Below are positions 24,380 through 32,620 of a stretch of DNA of 64,000 bases, one piece after another. The notes beneath the pieces are model-generated. The model worked only from the letters and a program-made list of their open reading frames with translations, made no database searches and was not told where the DNA came from. Positions within the stretch are counted from its first letter, which is position 1. Each line of letters opens with the position of its first letter. The stretch lies in the NCBI GenBank assembly GCA_034520625.1, contig JAXHNI010000003.1, forward strand, positions 310,001 to 374,000. Reading direction: 5' to 3'. The position numbers and the translations under genes were made by a program. This DNA comes from JAANXG01 sp034520625. Lineage in GTDB: Bacteria > Pseudomonadota > Gammaproteobacteria > Arenicellales > JAANXG01.

Positions 24380-25933
24380 ATGAGTGACCAGTTGATCATT
24401 TTCGATACGACGATGCGCGACGGCGAGCAGAGCCCCGGTGCGTCGATGACCCAGGACGAGAAGATCAGGATCGCGAAGATCCTGGAAAAAATGCGCGTGG
24501 ACGTCATCGAGGCGGGGTTTCCCGCGGCGAGTACCGGCGACCACGATGCCGTTCAGGCGGTGGCGAGGGCCATCCGGGACAGCACCGTGTGCGGGCTCGC
24601 CAGGGCCGTTCAGCCGGACATAGACCGTGCCGCGTCGGCAATCAAGCCCGCGGAGTCCGGGCGCATCCATACCTTCCTGGCGACGTCGCCCATCCACATG
24701 AAGGAAAAGCTCAGGATGACCCCCGAGCAGGTCCTGGAGCAGGCTAAATGGGCGGTAGGCTACGCACGGCAGTTCACCGACAACGTCGAGTTCTCCCCGG
24801 AGGACGCCGGCCGCTCCGAGTTCGAGTTCCTGTGCCGGGTCGTGGAAGCGGCGATCGATGCCGGGGCGACCACGGTCAACATCCCGGATACCGTCGGTTA
24901 TAACGTACCGGAGCAGTTCGGTGACCTCATCCGGCGGCTGCGCGAGTCCATCCCGAACTCGGACCGGGCGGTATTCTCCGTTCATTGCCACAACGACCTG
25001 GGGCTGGCGGTGGCCAATTCCCTGGCGGCGGTGTTGGAGGGCGCCCGGCAGGTCGAATGCACCATCAACGGACTGGGGGAGCGGGCCGGCAACGCCTCCC
25101 TGGAAGAGATCGTCATGGCGGTGCGTACGCGCCAGGACGTATTCAACTGCGACACGCGGCTGGATGCCACCCAGATCGTGCCGGCCAGCCGCCTGGTGGC
25201 GGGCATTACCGGGTTTCACGTGCAGCCCAACAAGGCTGTCGTGGGTGCCAACGCGTTCGCCCATGAATCCGGAATCCACCAGGACGGCGTGATCAAGTCG
25301 CGGGAAACCTATGAAATCATGCGCGCCGAGGATGTCGGCTGGAGCACTAATCGCATGGTTCTGGGCAAGCATTCCGGGCGCAACGCCTTCAAGGCCCGTC
25401 TCAAGGAACTGGGCGTCGAATTCGATTCGGAAGAGGAAGTCAACTCGGCATTCGCGCGCTTCAAGGACCTGGCGGACAAAAAGCACGAAATCTTCGACGA
25501 GGACCTCCAGGCGTTGATCACGGAAGAGGAGATCCAGCAGGCCAACGAGCGCATCAAGTTGACGAGCATGCAGGTGTGCTCCCAGACGGGAGAGACGCCG
25601 GTGGCGAACGTCGTCCTGACCGTGGACGGCGTCGAGCAGACCGCCCAGGCCCGGGGTGACGGCGCCGTGGACGCCACTTTCAAAGCTATCGACTCCATCA
25701 TCGAAAGCGACGCCGAGCTGAAGCTCTTCCAGGTGAGCAGTATCACCAGCGGCACGGATGCCCAGGGCGAGGTAACGGTTCGTCTCGAAAAGGGCGGGCG
25801 CATCTGCAACGGCCTGGGCGCCGACACAGATATCGTCATCGCCTCGGCGAAGGCCTATATCATGGCCCTGAACAAGCTGACATCCGAGGCTCAAGCCTAT
25901 CGGGAACATCCGCAGCGGAGCCAGGCTGTTTGA
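24380..25933 (+). CDS. leuA: 2-isopropylmalate synthase
   Basis: First committed enzyme of leucine synthesis, condensing acetyl-CoA with 2-ketoisovalerate. The 517-aa protein has the DTTMRDGEQSPGAS signature with the metal-binding Asp and catalytic Arg, the metal site HCHNDLGLAVANSLAAV, and GERAGNASLEEIVMA. A C-terminal regulatory LeuA_dimer domain (about 390-517) provides leucine feedback inhibition. AGGAG precedes the ATG. The gene is controlled separately from leuCDB. Confidence 0.97.
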   Translation: MSDQLIIFDTTMRDGEQSPGASMTQDEKIRIAKILEKMRVDVIEAGFPAASTGDHDAVQAVARAIRDSTVCGLARAVQPDIDRAASAIKPAESGRIHTFLATSPIHMKEKLRMTPEQVLEQAKWAVGYARQFTDNVEFSPEDAGRSEFEFLCRVVEAAIDAGATTVNIPDTVGYNVPEQFGDLIRRLRESIPNSDRAVFSVHCHNDLGLAVANSLAAVLEGARQVECTINGLGERAGNASLEEIVMAVRTRQDVFNCDTRLDATQIVPASRLVAGITGFHVQPNKAVVGANAFAHESGIHQDGVIKSRETYEIMRAEDVGWSTNRMVLGKHSGRNAFKARLKELGVEFDSEEEVNSAFARFKDLADKKHEIFDEDLQALITEEEIQQANERIKLTSMQVCSQTGETPVANVVLTVDGVEQTAQARGDGAVDATFKAIDSIIESDAELKLFQVSSITSGTDAQGEVTVRLEKGGRICNGLGADTDIVIASAKAYIMALNKLTSEAQAYREHPQRSQAV

Positions 25934-25967
25934 TGGGTGACGGGTAACGTGATCCTCAAACGAAGGG

Positions 25968-26094
25968 TCCCCTCGCCCCCGAAGGGGGAGAGGGACAGGG
26001 TGAGGGGACAAACAATCATTCATCCGAATTGTTTTTGAACAGATCTATTATTCGTCCCCTCACCCCGGCCCTCTCCCCTCAAGGGGGAGAGGGA
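25968..26094. repeat. Inverted pair of CCCCTC...GGGGAGAGGG repeats
   Basis: Two ~41-nt units in inverted orientation (25968-26009 and 26054-26094). Each contains its own CCCCC/GGGGG hairpin, and the outer parts pair as GTGAGGGGAC/GTCCCCTCAC. Such units occur widely between genes in proteobacteria. It lies after leuA and may end its transcript; nothing else is seen in this gap. Confidence 0.65.
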
Positions 26095-26183
26095 GCAGAA
26101 ACGAGTCGATCGGAATGACACAAGCTCCGAACACAGGGTCTCTTCGCCTCGCTGGAATCAGTTTCGGCGTGTAAACTCGTACC

Positions 26184-26951
26184 ATGGCGGATATCCATGC
26201 GAGTTACCTGAAGGCTATGGGGATCGTGCAGTGGCGGCTGCGCGAGGGTGCCCCGAACGGGGCTGATATCGAGCACCCGGTGCATCACGAGGCGACGCAG
26301 CAGGCGTTGCCACCTGAGCCACAACCGGCGCCGGAGAGCGCTGAGGCCCCCGTCCCGGCACCCGGAGCACCGGGGGATGATGACGGGATCGGCGGCCTGG
26401 ACTGGGATTCGCTCCAGGAAACCGTGGCCGCCTGCACCCGCTGCGATCTGCACCGGACCCGGACCCGGACTGTGTTCGGGGTCGGTAACCGGGAGGCCGA
26501 GTGGATGATCGTCGGCGAGGCCCCGGGCGCCGAGGAGGACCGGCGCGGCGAGCCGTTTGTCGGCCGTGCCGGGAAGCTGCTGGATGCCATGCTGGCGACC
26601 GTGGGCAGGGCGCGGGAGGACGTATACATCGCCAACGTTCTGAAATGCCGCCCGCCGAAGAACCGGGATCCCCAGGGCGAGGAGGTGCAGCAATGCGGCG
26701 CATACCTGCTCCGCCAGATCGACCTCGTGCGGCCGCGGCTGCTCATCGCGATGGGGCGTTTCGCCGCACAGTCCCTGCTGAATACCTCCCGCCCCATTGG
26801 CAAGCTGCGGGGGGAGGTGTTCGAGCACGCCGCCTCCGGGATCCCACTGGTGGTGACCTACCATCCCGCCTATCTGCTCCGAAACCCCCTGGACAAGCGC
26901 AAGGCCTGGCAGGACCTGTGCCTGATCAGGCGGGTCACCGATGCCCCATGA
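26184..26951 (+). CDS. Family 4 uracil-DNA glycosylase (Fe-S)
   Basis: Removes uracil from DNA. The 255-aa protein has a variable Pro/Ala-rich N-terminal 70 residues and then a UDG4 core. Four cysteines for the [4Fe-4S] cluster are Cys84, Cys87, Cys155 and Cys171. The active-site motif is GEAPGAEEDRRGEPFVGRAG, and the second motif is YHPAYLLRN. Gammaproteobacteria with E. coli-type Ung often lack this family. The stop overlaps the rimI start (ATGA). Confidence 0.93.
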   Translation: MADIHASYLKAMGIVQWRLREGAPNGADIEHPVHHEATQQALPPEPQPAPESAEAPVPAPGAPGDDDGIGGLDWDSLQETVAACTRCDLHRTRTRTVFGVGNREAEWMIVGEAPGAEEDRRGEPFVGRAGKLLDAMLATVGRAREDVYIANVLKCRPPKNRDPQGEEVQQCGAYLLRQIDLVRPRLLIAMGRFAAQSLLNTSRPIGKLRGEVFEHAASGIPLVVTYHPAYLLRNPLDKRKAWQDLCLIRRVTDAP

Positions 26952-27412
26952 GCGCGGTTCTCGACCACCGGATACAGATCCGGACCATGAGCGAGCCCGA
27001 CATCGATGCCGTTCTCGGTATCGAACGCTCCGCCTACGACTTTCCATGGACCGGGAATATATTCGCAGAGTGCATGAAGGCGGGCTACGTTTGCCGGGTG
27101 TGCGTCAATGACGTCGACCTGGCGGGATACGGGATCATGGCCGTGGGCGCCGGAGAGTGCCACATCATGAATCTCTGCGTAGATCCGCAGCAGAGCGGCA
27201 ATGGCTTCGGCTCGCTGTTGATGGGGGATCTGCTGGATATCGCCAGGCGTGCCAAGGCCCACATAGCGTTCCTGGAAGTGCGCACCTCGAACCGACGTGC
27301 CCATGCCCTGTATCAATACCTGGGCTTCAACGAAGTCGGTGTACGCAAGAACTACTATCCGGCAAAAAAAGGCAGGGAAGATGCCTACGTACTGGCAAAA
27401 ACGATGGATTGA
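26948..27412 (+). CDS. rimI: Ribosomal protein S18 alanine N-acetyltransferase
   Basis: A GNAT acetyltransferase of 154 aa that acetylates the N-terminal Ala of S18. The acetyl-CoA pyrophosphate loop reads QQSGNGFG, a slightly unusual Q/R-x-x-G-x-G/A motif. Typical RimI segments HIMNLCVDP, LEVRTSNRRAHALYQYLGF and the KNYYPAKKGREDAYVLAK tail identify it. The start ATG overlaps the UDG stop. In many genomes rimI follows tsaB, but here tsaB is 30 kb away. Confidence 0.92.
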   Translation: MSAVLDHRIQIRTMSEPDIDAVLGIERSAYDFPWTGNIFAECMKAGYVCRVCVNDVDLAGYGIMAVGAGECHIMNLCVDPQQSGNGFGSLLMGDLLDIARRAKAHIAFLEVRTSNRRAHALYQYLGFNEVGVRKNYYPAKKGREDAYVLAKTMD

Positions 27413-28270
27413 ATGCCTTACGCCACTGTCTTCTTCCTGCATCTGCCCAAGACCGCGGGCACGACCATGCGCCGGGTGCTGGACCGGGAATACCGTACCG
27501 CTCGGCGATACGAGATCGGTGAGGACGTTACCGGCGACATCCGGGCATTCCGGTCGCGTCCATGGGATGCGGACAATGCCCCGAATCTCGTCCAGGGGCA
27601 CATGAGCTACGGGCTGCACGAGTTCGTTCCCGGGCCGTCTACCTACGTAACGTTGTTGCGGGAGCCGATACGCCGCGCGCTGTCGGACTACCACTATGTA
27701 ACCTCGACGCCCGGTCACCCGATCCACGAGCATGTCAAAGACTTGAGCCTGGTGGAGTACTTCGAAAGCGGGATCACGGGCCAGCTGAGCAACGGTCAGG
27801 TCCGGCTCCTGTCCGGGGACCACCTGCCCGAGGACCGGGGCGTGCCCAGCAACCGGCGGATGGAAAGGGCCGACCTCGAACGGGCGAGGGCGAACCTCGA
27901 AGACAACTTCACGGCGGTCGGTGTGCAGGAACGCTTCGACGAAACCCTGCTGCTGTTTCGTCGGCGGCTCGGTTGGCGCTGGCCATTCTACGTGCGCGAG
28001 AATGTGACTTCCCGCCCCTATCGCCGGGAGGATATTCCGGATGAGGACTTGGCGCGGGTCCGTGAGCTGAATCTGCTGGATATAGAGCTTTACGACATCG
28101 TCCGGCATATGTTCGACCGGGTGGTCGCAGCGGAGGGCGGGGCGTTCGCCAGGGACCTGGCCGCGTTCCGGGTGCTCAATCGCGCCTGGGGAATCCTGGC
28201 GAGGAACCTGCCGCCGTCGCTGCGGCAGGCCGGCGGCCGGGCCTGGCGCGGACTGGCCCGCGCAAACTGA
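27413..28270 (+). CDS. Sulfotransferase family protein
   Basis: A 285-aa cytoplasmic sulfotransferase-like protein (Sulfotransfer_2 style). The 5'-phosphosulfate (PAPS) loop is HLPKTAGTT (residues 10-18), and a 3'-phosphate motif TLLREPIRRALSDYHY follows at about 80-95. The acceptor is unknown; relatives sulfate glycans or other surface molecules. The ATG abuts the rimI stop with no spacing, so it is co-translated, yet no cysDNC or PAPS-synthesis gene is nearby. The C-terminal third is basic and not recognised. Confidence 0.75.
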   Translation: MPYATVFFLHLPKTAGTTMRRVLDREYRTARRYEIGEDVTGDIRAFRSRPWDADNAPNLVQGHMSYGLHEFVPGPSTYVTLLREPIRRALSDYHYVTSTPGHPIHEHVKDLSLVEYFESGITGQLSNGQVRLLSGDHLPEDRGVPSNRRMERADLERARANLEDNFTAVGVQERFDETLLLFRRRLGWRWPFYVRENVTSRPYRREDIPDEDLARVRELNLLDIELYDIVRHMFDRVVAAEGGAFARDLAAFRVLNRAWGILARNLPPSLRQAGGRAWRGLARAN

Positions 28271-28296
28271 TTCGGGGGGTTCCTGTAGCCGGGAGC

Positions 28297-28400
28297 GAGG
28301 GGCCGGGAGGGTCTGTCAGGGCCGCTGTGAATACTTCCCTGTACGCTCTGGCTCAAACATCCCTGTTTTCGACAGCCCTGTCAGACCCTCCCGGCCCCTC
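28297..28400. repeat. Constant-core/variable-arm palindromic element, copy A
   Basis: Arms of 26 bp (28297-28322 and 28375-28400, one mismatch; GAGGGGCCGGGAGGGTCTG type) enclose a 52-nt core beginning CGCTGTGAATACTTCCCTGT. The same core with different arms occurs at 51083-51194 and 60996-61109; a half copy is at 32492-32527. It lies between convergent genes. Confidence 0.85.
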
Positions 28401-28419
28401 TCTTTGTGCTGAATGAATG

Positions 28420-28584
28420 ACAGGGGCTTCGAAAAGAGGGCTGAGATCAGTCAGCAAACGGTGCTTCTGTGCACCAGCTCTGCGAGCGCAGCAAAGCAAT
28501 CCGGATTACGCGCCAATCAACGGTCTATGGATTGCTTCGTCGCTTCGCTCCTCGCTATGACGCATTCGATCAGAGATTCCCTAA
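28420..28584. repeat. Dispersed 'CATTGCGAG' repeat, copy 2
   Basis: Contains GCGAGCGCAGCAAAGCAATCC and, on the far side, ATTGCTTCGTCGC followed by CTCCTCGCTATGACG and GATCAGAGATTCCCTAACG. It aligns end to end with the copy at 61277-61419, including outside the palindrome. Its right end overlaps the stop codon of the next gene (28581). Confidence 0.7.
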
Positions 28585-29483
28585 CGCGACCGGTTCAGAA
28601 TCCTGACCGCCAGCGGCGTCACGAACATCGGGATCTGCCACAGGGCCACGTAGACGACGAAGTCCGGTGGCAACAGGCTGCCGCCGACGGCCAGCAGAAC
28701 GGCCATGTTGCGGTAGCCGGAAAGCAGTCCGGCCGTCAGGGCTTCCCGCCGCCCCCAGCGCAGAAAAACCAGGAAGCTCAGACCGAAGAACGCTGCATGG
28801 ACACCCAGGGAGATGCCGAGGAGGCTCAGCATCTCCATGGGTTCGCTGATGAAACGCGCCCCGATGCCGTCCATGACCGCCACCCCGAACAGTGCCAGAA
28901 ACAGGATCGTCAGGCGACTGAACAGGTGGGACTGCCGCTCTCCGCCGGCCGTCCCACGCATCTGATAGAGGCCGGCGGCGGCCAACGGAATCAGGATGAA
29001 GATACAGAACCGCAGAGCGTAAGCGGCGAAATCGAACTCCCCGGTCCGTTGCGTGACAAGCGGCGCCAGTACCGGGAGGATGACCGGCATGAGCAGGGTA
29101 CCGGCCAGGACACCGCGCAGCGTCAGCAGCGAATCGAGCCCCATCACCCGCGCGAAGGCCGGCGCCCCGAAAATCGTTCCGGCACAGGCGGTCAGGAACA
29201 TCAGCTCGGACCATTCACCGGCGCCCGGCCCGATGCGGTGCCAGAGGCCGATCGCCAACGGCAGCAGGATCATCTGCCAGCCGATGACCTTGACGAGCCG
29301 GGTGGAGACGTGCCGGTCCGGCAATGCGTGCCGGAGGTCGATGGTCAACGAAGAGAAAAGCATCAGGAAGAAGACGAAGACGTAGAGATGCGGACCAAGT
29401 ACACGGGAGACCGGCGGTATCACGATACCGACAACGACACACAACGCGAGGATCACCTCGCTGGAAATCAGCCTGGAACGCAT
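28581..29483 (-). CDS. BASS/arsenite-permease-like membrane protein
   Basis: A 300-aa integral membrane protein with about nine to ten hydrophobic helices. The late segment GLLSGYRNMAVLLAVGGSLLP resembles the conserved helix of the bile acid:sodium symporter (BASS) superfamily, which includes ACR3. Substrate is unknown. It is divergent from the TRAP transporter that starts at 29636, sharing a 150-bp promoter region. The family call rests on topology and one motif. Confidence 0.55.
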   Translation of the reverse strand: MRSRLISSEVILALCVVVGIVIPPVSRVLGPHLYVFVFFLMLFSSLTIDLRHALPDRHVSTRLVKVIGWQMILLPLAIGLWHRIGPGAGEWSELMFLTACAGTIFGAPAFARVMGLDSLLTLRGVLAGTLLMPVILPVLAPLVTQRTGEFDFAAYALRFCIFILIPLAAAGLYQMRGTAGGERQSHLFSRLTILFLALFGVAVMDGIGARFISEPMEMLSLLGISLGVHAAFFGLSFLVFLRWGRREALTAGLLSGYRNMAVLLAVGGSLLPPDFVVYVALWQIPMFVTPLAVRILNRSR

Positions 29484-29635
29484 TGGAGTCCGCCCCGCGG
29501 GTGCGGTGTTTTGACACGGTCATCCGTCACCGTTAAACTGAAAATACTGCGCGATAACAAGCATCTGCAGGATCCATCAACCGCCTCGGACCGCTCGCCT
29601 TTCATCCGGGGCGCTATACCACCAGGAGTAAGATT

Positions 29636-30622
29636 ATGTTCAAGAAACATGGCTTGATCCGGTCCGCGATTCTTCTTGTTTCATTCGCTGTAAGCGGCTC
29701 GCTTGCCGCGGCCGAGAAGTGGGATATGCCGCTGGCCTATGCGGCAAGCAACTTCCATTCCGAGAACGCGGCGGAGTTCGCCGCCGCCGTCACCGAGGCC
29801 ACGGGCGGCGAGATCGAGATCGTGACCCACGCCAGTGGTTCCCTTTTCAAGGGCGACGAAATATTCCGGGCGGTACGCACCGGCCAGGCGCCCATCGGTG
29901 AACGGCTGATATCCGCGCTCGGCAACGAGGACCCGATCTTCGAAATCGACGCCTTGCCGTTCCTTGCCACGAGCTACGAAGACGCCCGGAAACTATATCA
30001 GGCATCCAGGCCCGCGATGAACGAGGTGCTCGAAGAAAAAGGCGTCAAGCTGTTGTACGCGGTCCCCTGGCCGCCCCAGGGGTTGTACAGCACGGAAGAG
30101 GTGATGAGTGCCGCGGACATGGAAGGCGTGAAGTTCCGCGCCTATAACCAGGCCACGTCCCGCCTGGCGGAGCTCATGGGAGCCGTGCCCACCAAGATCG
30201 AAGCCGCGGAGCTGTCCCAGGCCTTCGCCACCGGGGTGGCGGACAGCATGATCTCGTCCGGGGCCACCGGATACGATCGAAAAATCTGGGAGCATGTGCA
30301 GTACTGGTATGACGTGCAGGCCTGGCTCCCCAAAAATATGGTGATCGTCAATCTGGAAATCTGGAACGGCCTGGACGAGGCCACCCGGACGACCATTCTG
30401 GAGGCTGCGGAAGAGGCGGAGCAGGCCGGTTGGGATCGTTCCATGGAGCTGGCTGACTGGTACAAGGAACAGCTCGCGGAAAACGGTATGACCGTTGAAG
30501 GGCCCAGCGACCAGCTGCAGTCCGATTTCGAGGATATCGGCAGCACAATGACCGAGGAATGGCTGGAGAAGGCCGGAGATACCGGCAGCGAAGTCATCGA
30601 CTCCTATCGCGGTATGCAATAG
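29636..30622 (+). CDS. dctP: TRAP transporter solute-binding protein, DctP family
   Basis: Periplasmic ligand receptor of a tripartite (TRAP) sodium-driven uptake system for carboxylates or related organic acids. The 328-aa precursor has a signal peptide (cleavage near AAAEKW, residue ~26) and an AGGAG ribosome site. DctP-family features are SGSLFKGDEIFRAVRTGQAPIGE, the specificity-determining arginine segment GVKFRAYNQATSRLAELMGA, and LSQAFATGVADSMISS. The membrane subunits follow directly. The ligand cannot be read from sequence. Confidence 0.92.
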   Translation: MFKKHGLIRSAILLVSFAVSGSLAAAEKWDMPLAYAASNFHSENAAEFAAAVTEATGGEIEIVTHASGSLFKGDEIFRAVRTGQAPIGERLISALGNEDPIFEIDALPFLATSYEDARKLYQASRPAMNEVLEEKGVKLLYAVPWPPQGLYSTEEVMSAADMEGVKFRAYNQATSRLAELMGAVPTKIEAAELSQAFATGVADSMISSGATGYDRKIWEHVQYWYDVQAWLPKNMVIVNLEIWNGLDEATRTTILEAAEEAEQAGWDRSMELADWYKEQLAENGMTVEGPSDQLQSDFEDIGSTMTEEWLEKAGDTGSEVIDSYRGMQ

Positions 30623-30668
30623 AACTTGAGCCGGACGGCCGGGCGGGATACCGCCCGGCCGCGACGCC

Positions 30669-31190
30669 ATGCATATTCTGTTCGCGCGGCTGGACCGCGC
30701 CCTCAACCGGCTTTACACCTGGTCCGGCTACGCCGCCGCGTTCTTTCTCGTGGCCATCGGCGTCCTGGTGTGCGCCAATATAATCAGCCGGCTCGTCTCG
30801 GGGTACGTACCGGGCCTCACCCAGTACTCCGGCTATGCAATGGCCGCGTCGAGCTTTTTCGGGCTCGCCTACACCTTTCACCACAACGAGCACATCCGGG
30901 TCGAGGTGCTGCTGAGTCACCTTCGCGGCCAGGCGCGCTGGTTTGCGGAGCTATGGTGCCTGGTCGCAGCATCGGTGGTGAGCGCGTATCTCGCCTGGTA
31001 CCTGTACCGCCTGGTGTACTACTCCTGGCTGTTCCAGGAGCACAGCGAAGGTGCCGATGCGACCCTGCTCTGGATTCCACAGACCGCAACGGTACTGGGT
31101 GCCCTCGTTCTGGTGGTCTGCGTGGTACACAGGCTGGTGCGGGTTGCCGTGACAGGGAGCGTTGGAAAGGGGGCCGGCGGCGATGGATGA
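30669..31190 (+). CDS. dctQ: TRAP transporter small permease, DctQ family
   Basis: The 173-aa small membrane subunit links DctP to DctM. It has four hydrophobic helices, with ARLDRALNRLYTWSGYAAAFFLVAIG at the N-terminus and the conserved loop HHNEHIRVEVLL. Its 3' end overlaps dctM by 8 nt. Function is inferred from context and topology, as DctQ proteins are poorly conserved. Confidence 0.88.
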   Translation: MHILFARLDRALNRLYTWSGYAAAFFLVAIGVLVCANIISRLVSGYVPGLTQYSGYAMAASSFFGLAYTFHHNEHIRVEVLLSHLRGQARWFAELWCLVAASVVSAYLAWYLYRLVYYSWLFQEHSEGADATLLWIPQTATVLGALVLVVCVVHRLVRVAVTGSVGKGAGGDG

Positions 31191-32484
31191 GCTGACCCTG
31201 ACGGTCGTGTTCCTCGCCGTCCTGCTGTTCTTTCTCGCCTCGGGCATCTGGGTTGCCATGAGCCTGATCGGTGTGGCTGCGGTGGGGATGTTGTTGTTTA
31301 CCTCGCGTCCCGTCGGCGATGCCATGGCGACCACGATCTGGGGGTCGAGCTCGAGCTGGACCCTGACGGCCCTGCCGCTGTTCGTATGGATGGGGGAAAT
31401 CCTGTTTCGCACCCGCTTGTCCCAGGATCTGTTCCGCGGCCTGGCGCCGGTGCTGCGGCGGCTTCCCGGCGGCCTGTTGCATGTCAATATCGCCGGCTGC
31501 GCCGTGTTCGCGGCGATCTCCGGGTCCTCCGCCGCGACGGTGGCGACGGTGGGGAAGATGTCGATCCCGGAGCTGCGCAAGCGAAACTACCCGGAAGGAA
31601 TGATCACCGGAACCCTCGCCGGCGCCGGGACACTCGGACTGCTGATACCACCGTCGATCATTCTGATCATCTACGGGGTTACGGTGAACGAATCCATCGC
31701 CAAGCTGTTCATCGCCGGGGTGTTCCCCGGCATAATGCTGGCGCTGCTGTTCATGGGCTACGTGGTGGTGTGGGGGCTCATCCGCCGGAGGCGGGGACTC
31801 GAGGCGGAATCCCTCGAGGAAATCGGCACTGTAAAGCAGGTATTGCTGCTGGTGCCGGTGGTGCTGTTGATCGTGGCGGTGATGAGCTCGATTTATACGG
31901 GGATCGCGACCGCGACCGAGGCGGCGGTGCTCGGCGTCGTCGGCGCGCTGGTGCTGTCGGCGCTGCAGGGCTCTCTCAACCGGGAATCCTTTATGGCGTC
32001 GCTGCTCGGCGCCACCCGCACCTCGGCGATGATCGCGTTCATTCTCGCGGGCTCGGCATTCCTGTCGCTGGCCATGGGCTTCACGGGACTGCCGCGCGGT
32101 CTTGCCGAGTGGATCGCCGGGCTGGACCTGTCGCCCTGGATGTTGATCGTCGCCCTGACCATCTTCTATATCATCCTGGGATGTTTTCTCGACGGCATAT
32201 CCGCAGTAGTGTTGACCATGGCCGTTATCGAGCCGCTGATTCGCGTCGCCGGCTTCGACATGATCTGGTTCGGGATCTTCCTGGTGGTGGTGGTGGAAAT
32301 GGCGCAGATCACTCCGCCCATCGGCTTCAACCTGTTCGTGCTGCAGGGTATGACGGGACATGACATGGGTTTCATTGCGCGTTCGGCGCTGCCCATGTTC
32401 CTGATCCTGATCGTGGGTGTGATGCTGCTGTCTTTCTTTCCCGGTATCGCGACCTATCTGCCCGAGGCGATGGCACGTCGGTAG
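31183..32484 (+). CDS. dctM: TRAP transporter large permease, DctM family
   Basis: The 12-helix transport subunit (433 aa from ATG 31183, preceded by GGAAAGGGGG; an in-frame GTG/ATG at 31162 is possible). Family motifs are AISGSSAATVATVG, LAGAGTLGLLIPPSIILIIYG, and IAGVFPGIMLALLF. C-terminal features include GCFLDGISAVVLTMAVIEPL and ITPPIGFNLFVLQGM. dctPQM form one operon. Confidence 0.94.
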   Translation: MDELTLTVVFLAVLLFFLASGIWVAMSLIGVAAVGMLLFTSRPVGDAMATTIWGSSSSWTLTALPLFVWMGEILFRTRLSQDLFRGLAPVLRRLPGGLLHVNIAGCAVFAAISGSSAATVATVGKMSIPELRKRNYPEGMITGTLAGAGTLGLLIPPSIILIIYGVTVNESIAKLFIAGVFPGIMLALLFMGYVVVWGLIRRRRGLEAESLEEIGTVKQVLLLVPVVLLIVAVMSSIYTGIATATEAAVLGVVGALVLSALQGSLNRESFMASLLGATRTSAMIAFILAGSAFLSLAMGFTGLPRGLAEWIAGLDLSPWMLIVALTIFYIILGCFLDGISAVVLTMAVIEPLIRVAGFDMIWFGIFLVVVVEMAQITPPIGFNLFVLQGMTGHDMGFIARSALPMFLILIVGVMLLSFFPGIATYLPEAMARR

Positions 32485-32491
32485 GGGCGCG

Positions 32492-32527
32492 TTTCGACAG
32501 CCCTGACAGACCCTCCCCGCCCGGCAC
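32492..32527. repeat. Constant-core/variable-arm element, half copy D
   Basis: TTTCGACAGCCCTGACAGAC and the following CCTCCCCGCCCGGC match the end of the core and right arm of the element at 28297-28400. The left arm and most of the core are missing. It lies between convergent dctM and typA. Confidence 0.7.
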
Positions 32528-32620
32528 TTTGCCATCGTTATCGTCTCGTCGCTTCCGGATGCTGACGGCCCATTTCCCCGCCATTGCGGGCTCATTCCGA
32601 TTACCGGTATACGAGTGCGG

